NCBI RefSeq assembly: GCF_047807365.1 | Contig: NZ_JBLOUI010000060.1 | Location: 1 to 9,493, forward strand | DNA: 9,493 nucleotides | Source of the DNA: Peptacetobacter sp900539645 | GTDB lineage: Bacteria; Bacillota; Clostridia; Peptostreptococcales; Peptostreptococcaceae | Reading direction: 5' to 3' | Shown: positions 5,579-9,493 of the stretch, piece by piece | Layout: every line of letters begins with the position of its first letter | How positions within the stretch are numbered: position 1 is the stretch's first letter | Position numbers and translations under genes: made by a program | The notes under the pieces: generated by a model | What the model was told of the DNA's origin: nothing | The model's input: only the letters and a program-made list of their open reading frames with translations | Databases searched by the model: none

Positions 5579-5688
5579 TATCTTCAGGGCAGGGTGAAAT
5601 TCCTTACCGGTGGTAAAGCCCACGAGCTGCAAAGCATGATTCGGTGTAATTCCGAAGCCGACAGTAAAGTCTGGATGAAAGAAGATGA
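5579..5688 (+). ncRNA. FMN riboswitch (RFN element)
   Basis: The aptamer that binds flavin mononucleotide and shuts off riboflavin genes. Conserved blocks are plain: CAGGGCAGGGTGAAATTCC, ACCGGTGGTAAAGCCCACGAG, GATTCGGTGTAATTCCG and GCCGACAGTAAAGTCTGGATG. The closing stem P1 is ATCTTC (5580-5585) with GAAGAT (5681-5686). It lies between the operon promoter and ribD and is followed by a terminator hairpin, so control is by transcription termination. TCTGGATGA (5670-5678), part of the aptamer core, can also pair with the terminator's 3' arm, offering the FMN-free antiterminator. Confidence 0.97.
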
Positions 5689-5722
5689 AAAGTACTATTT
5701 ATTATATATTATAGTTTTATTT

Positions 5723-5757
5723 GCTCTGGAATGAATTAATCATTTCAGAGCTTTTTT
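5723..5757 (+). terminator. Riboswitch-controlled terminator
   Basis: GCTCTGGAATGA (5723-5734) pairs with TCATTTCAGAGC (5740-5751) over 12 bp with one G-T wobble and a 5-nt loop, followed by six T residues. It is the expression platform of the FMN riboswitch. Its 3' arm can instead pair with aptamer bases 5670-5678 over nine pairs with one bulged U. Confidence 0.92.
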
Positions 5758-5785
5758 AATTTATTTAGATAATTTTAGCACTTTT

Positions 5786-5827
5786 AAATGTCTTGGATAG
5801 CATATTATTCAAGACATTTTTTATTTT
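5786..5827 (+). terminator. Second terminator-like hairpin before ribD
   Basis: AAATGTCTTG (5786-5795) and CAAGACATTT (5810-5819) form a perfect 10-bp stem with a 14-nt loop, followed by a T-rich run that reaches almost to the ribD ribosome binding site at 5829. It looks like a second intrinsic terminator behind the riboswitch terminator. The weaker stem and interrupted T-run leave open that it is only an mRNA structure at the ribosome binding site. Confidence 0.5.
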
Positions 5828-5841
5828 TAGGAGGTGTTAAA

Positions 5842-6942
5842 ATGTGTGAATGTAAATATATGCAATTGGCATTAGAAAATGCAAAAAAAGGTGTAGGATT
5901 TGTTAATCCTAATCCTATGGTAGGAGCAGTTATTGTCAAAAATGGAAAAATTATAGGTGAAGGATACCATAAAAAATATGGTGGTCTTCATGCAGAACGA
6001 AATGCATTGAATAATTGTTCAGAAAATCCTAAAGATGCTACCATGTATGTAACTCTAGAACCATGTTGTCATTATGGAAAAACTCCACCATGTACAGATG
6101 CAATAATAGAAAATAAGATAAAAAAAGTAGTTATTGCTAGTCTAGATCCAAATCCTAAAATGTCTGGTAAAAGTTTGGATATATTAAAAAAACGGGGAAT
6201 AAAAGTTGAAAAGGGGCTTTTAGAAAATGAAGGCGATAAATTGAATGAAACTTTTAGAAAGTTTATAACAACTAAAAAACCATTTGTATTATTTAAGTAT
6301 GCTATGACAATGGATGGAAAAATAGCTACTAAAATAAATGAATCTAAATGGATTACAGGTGAAGAAGCTAGATTAAATGTACAAAAAACTAGGCATAAAT
6401 ATTCGGGAATAATGGTTGGAGTGGATACTGTAATTATAGATAATCCGATGTTAAATTGTAAGATAGAAAATGGACTAAACCCAATTAGAATAATATGTGA
6501 TACAAATCTAAGAACACCTATAGGATCAAAAATAGTATCTACAGCAAAAGAAATACCTACAATAATCGCAACTTGTTCAGATGATGAGATTAAAAAAGAG
6601 CAATATATTGAAAAAGGATGCGAGATTTTACAAATTAAAATAAAGAAAAAAAAGATAGACTTACAAGATTTGATGTCTAAATTAGGAGAAAAGAAAATAG
6701 ACAGTATACTTCTTGAAGGAGGTGCAACTTTAGCATGGAGCGCTTTTGAACGGGGAATAGTAGATAAAATACAAGCATATATAGCTCCTAAAATATTTGG
6801 TGGAAATGGAAAAACAGCAGTATTAGGAGAAGGGATTGATTTTCCTAAAGATGCAATAATGCTAAAAAATAGTGAAATCTTTAGATTTGGAGATGATTTT
6901 ATGATAGAAAGTGATGTGACTTATAAATGTTCACAGGAATAA
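5842..6942 (+). CDS. ribD: Bifunctional riboflavin deaminase/reductase RibD
   Basis: A 366-residue cytoplasmic enzyme for two consecutive steps of riboflavin synthesis: deamination of the pyrimidine made by GTP cyclohydrolase II, then NADPH-dependent reduction of its ribose side chain. The N-terminal deaminase has the zinc site HAE (His50, Glu52) and PCCHYGKTPPC (Cys75 and Cys84 as ligands). The reductase domain (about 147-366) shows FKYAMTMDGKIAT, SKWITGEEAR and LLEGGATLAWSAFE. The start is ATG 5842, with AGGAGGTG at 5829-5836 upstream. An ATG at 5788 in the same frame is rejected, as it lies within a hairpin and lacks a ribosome binding site. It is first in the operon and its end overlaps ribE by 16 bp, implying translational coupling. 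FMN controls it through the riboswitch. Confidence 0.97.
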   Translation: MCECKYMQLALENAKKGVGFVNPNPMVGAVIVKNGKIIGEGYHKKYGGLHAERNALNNCSENPKDATMYVTLEPCCHYGKTPPCTDAIIENKIKKVVIASLDPNPKMSGKSLDILKKRGIKVEKGLLENEGDKLNETFRKFITTKKPFVLFKYAMTMDGKIATKINESKWITGEEARLNVQKTRHKYSGIMVGVDTVIIDNPMLNCKIENGLNPIRIICDTNLRTPIGSKIVSTAKEIPTIIATCSDDEIKKEQYIEKGCEILQIKIKKKKIDLQDLMSKLGEKKIDSILLEGGATLAWSAFERGIVDKIQAYIAPKIFGGNGKTAVLGEGIDFPKDAIMLKNSEIFRFGDDFMIESDVTYKCSQE

Positions 6943-7565
6943 TAGAGGAAATAGGAAATATTGTATCGATTAAAGTTAATGGTGATTCTAGGAAATTATT
7001 TATAAAAGCAGATAAAATATTAGAAGATGTGCACAGAGGTGATAGCATAGCGGTAAATGGAATTTGCCTTACTGTTACAGAGTTTTCTGATTCAGAATTT
7101 TCAGTCGATGTAATGCATGAAACTATGAAAAGAACTTCCCTAAATAAGTTAAAAACAAATAGCAAAGTTAATTTAGAAAGGGCAATGGCTGCAAATGGAA
7201 GATTTGGAGGTCATATAGTAAGTGGCCATATTGATGGGACTGGAATAGTTAAAAATATAAATAAAGATAGTAATGCGATATGGTACACAATTGAAGCTGA
7301 TTTAAAAATTATGAAATATGTGGTTGAAAAAGGCTCTATTACTATAGATGGAATAAGTTTAACAGTGGCTAATGTTAGAACAAATAGTTTTGATGTCTCA
7401 ATAATTCCACATACTCTAGAGAACACTATCTTAGCTTTTAAAAAAATAAATGATATTGTAAATATTGAGAATGATTGCATTGGAAAATACGTAGAAAAAT
7501 TAATGAATAAAAATAAAAAAGAATCAAATATAAATAGAGAATTTTTATTAAGAAATGGATTTTAG
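6927..7565 (+). CDS. ribE: Riboflavin synthase alpha chain RibE
   Basis: A 212-residue trimer-forming enzyme that converts two 6,7-dimethyl-8-ribityllumazines to riboflavin and a pyrimidine returned to the pathway. The start MFTGIIEEIG is invariant in the family. Two homologous lumazine-binding barrels follow: the first (about 1-96) with GDSIAVNGICLTV, the second (about 97-195) with GSITIDGISLTV, and RFGGHIVSGHIDGTG at the junction. IGKYVEKL closes the core. A polar tail of about 17 residues after it is longer than in many relatives. The ATG lies inside ribD, overlapping its last 16 bp, and GGAATA-type pairing upstream is weak, so coupling to ribD translation is likely. Some species call this gene ribC. 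Confidence 0.97.
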   Translation: MFTGIIEEIGNIVSIKVNGDSRKLFIKADKILEDVHRGDSIAVNGICLTVTEFSDSEFSVDVMHETMKRTSLNKLKTNSKVNLERAMAANGRFGGHIVSGHIDGTGIVKNINKDSNAIWYTIEADLKIMKYVVEKGSITIDGISLTVANVRTNSFDVSIIPHTLENTILAFKKINDIVNIENDCIGKYVEKLMNKNKKESNINREFLLRNGF

Positions 7566-7637
7566 AAGTATTTATTAATAAACTATTTTTAGATTAGGAA
7601 AGATATTTTAATAATTGGAATTTTTAAGGAGGGAAAA

Positions 7638-8849
7638 ATGATGAGATTTGAATCAGTAAAAAAAGCAATACAGGATTTAAGAGAAGGGAAAATTATACTT
7701 GTAACAGATGACGAGAACAGAGAAAATGAAGGTGATTTAATCTGTGCAGCTGAGTTTGCTACAACAGAAAATGTAAATTTTATGGCAAGTTATGCAAAAG
7801 GTCTAATATGTATGCCTATGTCAAAAGAATTAGCTAAAAAATTAGATTTACCACCAATGGTAACTCATAACACAGATAATCACGAAACAGCATTTACAGT
7901 ATCAATAGACCATGTAGACACAGCTACAGGAATATCTGCTGTTGAAAGAGGATTAACTGCTAGAAAATGTGTAGAAGATGATGTAAAACCAGAAGATTTC
8001 AGAAGACCTGGTCATATGTTTCCTCTGATAGCAAAAGATAATGGAGTGTTAGAAAGAGATGGACATACTGAAGCAACAGTTGATTTTATGAAATTAGCCG
8101 GACTTAAAGAATGTGGACTTTGTTGTGAAATTATGAGAGAGGACGGAAGAATGATGAGAACAACAGAGTTAAAAAAAATGGCAAAAGAATATGGATTAAC
8201 ATTTACAACTATAAAAGATTTACAAGACTACAGAAAAACATATGATAAATTAATTGAATGTGTTTCAAAAGTAAAAATGCCCACAAAATATGGAGAGTTT
8301 ATGGCTAGTTGTTACATAAATAAATTGAATGGAGAACATCACATAGCCTTAGTAAAGGGCGAGATAGGAGATGGAGAAAATATTCTTTGTAGAGTGCATT
8401 CAGAGTGTTTAACAGGAGATGTATTTGGATCTTTACGTTGTGATTGTGGGGAACAATTTGATGTAGCTATGCAAAAAATAGCAAAAGAAGGAAGAGGAGT
8501 TCTGCTTTATATGAGACAGGAAGGAAGAGGTATTGGTCTTGTTAACAAAATGAAGGCATATAAACTTCAAGATGGGGGAATGGACACTTTAGATGCAAAC
8601 TTAGTATTGGGATTTGATGGAGATGCTAGAGAATATTACATAGGAGCTCAAATTTTAAGAGATTTGGGTGTAAGGTCTTTAAATCTTCTTACAAACAATC
8701 CAGATAAAATATATCAGTTAAAAGATTATGGAATTAAGATAAATAATAGGATTCCTATTCAGATAGATGCAACAGAATATGATGAATTTTATTTAAAAAC
8801 AAAACAAGAAAGAATGGGACATATATTAAATTTAAAGGGGGAAAACTAA
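7638..8849 (+). CDS. ribBA: Bifunctional DHBP synthase/GTP cyclohydrolase II RibBA
   Basis: A 403-residue enzyme that feeds both branches of riboflavin synthesis. The N-terminal half (about 1-203) makes 3,4-dihydroxy-2-butanone 4-phosphate from ribulose 5-phosphate, shown by DDENRENEGDL (24-34), RRPGHMFPL (122-130) and DGHTEATVDF (141-150). The C-terminal half (about 208-403) opens GTP, with zinc ligands Cys257, Cys268 and Cys270 in CLTGDVFGSLRCDCGEQ and the RQEGRGIGL loop (293-301). Both active sites look complete. Two adjacent ATG codons are possible: 7638 gives 4 nt and 7641 gives 7 nt after AAGGAGGG (7626-7633), so the second may be used. The 72-bp gap to ribE holds no terminator or promoter I can see. 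Confidence 0.97.
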   Translation: MMRFESVKKAIQDLREGKIILVTDDENRENEGDLICAAEFATTENVNFMASYAKGLICMPMSKELAKKLDLPPMVTHNTDNHETAFTVSIDHVDTATGISAVERGLTARKCVEDDVKPEDFRRPGHMFPLIAKDNGVLERDGHTEATVDFMKLAGLKECGLCCEIMREDGRMMRTTELKKMAKEYGLTFTTIKDLQDYRKTYDKLIECVSKVKMPTKYGEFMASCYINKLNGEHHIALVKGEIGDGENILCRVHSECLTGDVFGSLRCDCGEQFDVAMQKIAKEGRGVLLYMRQEGRGIGLVNKMKAYKLQDGGMDTLDANLVLGFDGDAREYYIGAQILRDLGVRSLNLLTNNPDKIYQLKDYGIKINNRIPIQIDATEYDEFYLKTKQERMGHILNLKGEN

Positions 8850-8850
8850 A

Positions 8851-9315
8851 ATGAAAATTTACGAAGGAAAATTATTAGCAGAAAGTGATATTAAAATAGG
8901 AATAGTAGCAGCGAGATTTAACGAATTTATAACATCAAAACTTCTTTCAGGAGCAGTAGACGGATTAAAACGTGAAAATGTTAAAGAAGAAAATATAGAA
9001 GTGGCTTGGGTTCCAGGAGCATTTGAAATACCAGTAGTAGCTTCAAAAATGGCTAAGAGTAAAAAATATGATGCAATAATATGTTTAGGTGCAGTAATCA
9101 GAGGAAATACAAGTCATTATGATTATGTATGTAGTGAAGTATCTAAAGGAATAGCTCATGTAAGTTTAGAAAGTGAAATACCTGTAATGTTTGGAGTACT
9201 TACAACTGAAAACATAGAACAGGCTATAGAAAGAGCTGGAACAAAAGCAGGAAATAAAGGATTTGAATGTGCTCAGGGAGCAGTAGAAATGGTAAATCTT
9301 ATGAAATTGTTATAA
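8851..9315 (+). CDS. ribH: 6,7-dimethyl-8-ribityllumazine synthase RibH
   Basis: A 154-residue subunit that joins the two products of the upstream branches into the lumazine used by RibE; relatives often assemble into 60-mer shells. Conserved motifs are AARFNEFI (20-27), WVPGAFEIP (53-61), GAVIRGNTSHYDYV (80-93) with catalytic His89, and ERAGTKAGNKG (127-137). The length is standard. It begins one base after the ribBA stop, with AAAGGGGG inside the end of ribBA as its ribosome binding site, so the two are tightly coupled. It ends the operon and is followed by an intrinsic terminator. Confidence 0.97.
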   Translation: MKIYEGKLLAESDIKIGIVAARFNEFITSKLLSGAVDGLKRENVKEENIEVAWVPGAFEIPVVASKMAKSKKYDAIICLGAVIRGNTSHYDYVCSEVSKGIAHVSLESEIPVMFGVLTTENIEQAIERAGTKAGNKGFECAQGAVEMVNLMKLL

Positions 9316-9354
9316 TAAAAATACTAGTACAAATTAAATATTAAAAATAAAGTA

Positions 9355-9391
9355 AAAGAGGGAGGTATCGTAAAAGATACACTCCCTTTTT
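9355..9391 (+). terminator. Intrinsic terminator of the riboflavin operon
   Basis: GGGAGGTATC (9360-9369) pairs with GATAC-A-CTCCC (9376-9386) with one bulged A around a 6-nt loop, extended by A-rich and T-rich flanks, and ends in five T residues. It closes the rib operon and appears to serve as the insertion target of the following intron. Confidence 0.9.
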
Positions 9392-9392
9392 A

Positions 9393-9493
9393 GTATGACG
9401 GGCATGCTATTAATCTGTGGTGAAAGTCCATAAAAGGCGTAGCTACCGACGAACTTGATAGCGACTTGCAAGGTTTGTGCTGCGAAGCATAGG
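9393..9493 (+). mobile_element. 5' end of a putative group IIC (bacterial class C) intron, truncated by window
   Basis: From GTATGACGGGCATG onward the sequence follows the 5' end of group IIC introns such as that of Oceanobacillus iheyensis: a GUGYG-like start, GGGCAUG, a GGUGAAAGUCC hairpin (their GGUGAGAGUCC), then UAGCGACUUGCAAGG (their GCAAGGGUGUCC) and a CUGCGAAGCAU segment matching the next stem. The match is from memory, not an alignment. Position supports it: class C introns insert directly after the stem of an intrinsic terminator, and this begins six bases after the ribH terminator stem, following TTTTTA. The intron-encoded reverse transcriptase would lie beyond the right edge. Local base composition is more GC-rich than the rib genes, fitting a foreign element. 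Confidence 0.7.

Noticed and set aside
5788..5841. Upstream ATG extending ribD by 18 residues
   Set aside because: It lies inside a terminator-like hairpin without a ribosome binding site, and the extra residues fall before the family's normal start. ATG 5842 has AGGAGGTG in place.
9393..9493. RNase P RNA or a group I IStron as the explanation of the right-edge structured sequence
   Set aside because: The GAAAGTCC block recalls RNase P, but the surrounding conserved bases do not fit. The order of blocks and the position behind a terminator match group IIC introns better.
1..9493. CRISPR arrays, tRNA or rRNA genes
   Set aside because: No regularly spaced repeats and no cloverleaf or rRNA-like sequence seen on either strand.

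Overview
This AT-rich window with strong Shine-Dalgarno sites comes from a low-GC Gram-positive anaerobe. An FMN-controlled ribD-ribE-ribBA-ribH operon, a BceRS-type two-component system, a clostridial-style iron-sulfur flavoprotein and a glutathione peroxidase reading through an in-frame TGA suggest Clostridia, most likely a Peptostreptococcaceae relative of Clostridioides. That placement is inference from gene content and style; no marker gene is present.

Layout. Positions 1-302 hold AT-rich DNA with no convincing gene and a terminator (242-275) for the next gene. Positions 303-1075 on the minus strand form a complete antibiotic-resistance-like unit: a promoter, an 11-codon leader peptide, a 9-bp stem joining the leader's end to the start of the main gene, and a Vat/CatB-type hexapeptide acetyltransferase. 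From 1264 the plus strand carries a small unknown protein, a low-molecular-weight protein tyrosine phosphatase, a GNAT acetyltransferase gutted by an internal deletion, and an iron-sulfur-flavoprotein-like reductase, closed by a strong terminator (3019-3048). A response regulator and an intramembrane-sensing histidine kinase follow (3134-4925) without the usual ABC transporter beside them.

At 5033-5506 lies a glutathione peroxidase whose catalytic codon is TGA. A hairpin with a GGA loop sits 27 nt downstream, as expected for a bacterial SECIS. The protein has no cysteine, so selenocysteine would be its only thiol/selenol redox residue. A naive gene caller would miss it or split it.

From 5529 to 9391 is the riboflavin operon: a consensus promoter, an FMN riboswitch with a terminator and a visible antiterminator option, a second terminator-like hairpin, then ribD, ribE, ribBA and ribH. 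Together these make riboflavin from GTP and ribulose 5-phosphate, apart from the phosphatase step. The ribH terminator is followed at once by what looks like the 5' end of a group IIC intron (9393 to the window edge), a class that targets terminators.

The points most worth checking are the leader-peptide attenuator, the selenocysteine peroxidase with its SECIS, and the terminator-targeted group IIC intron.
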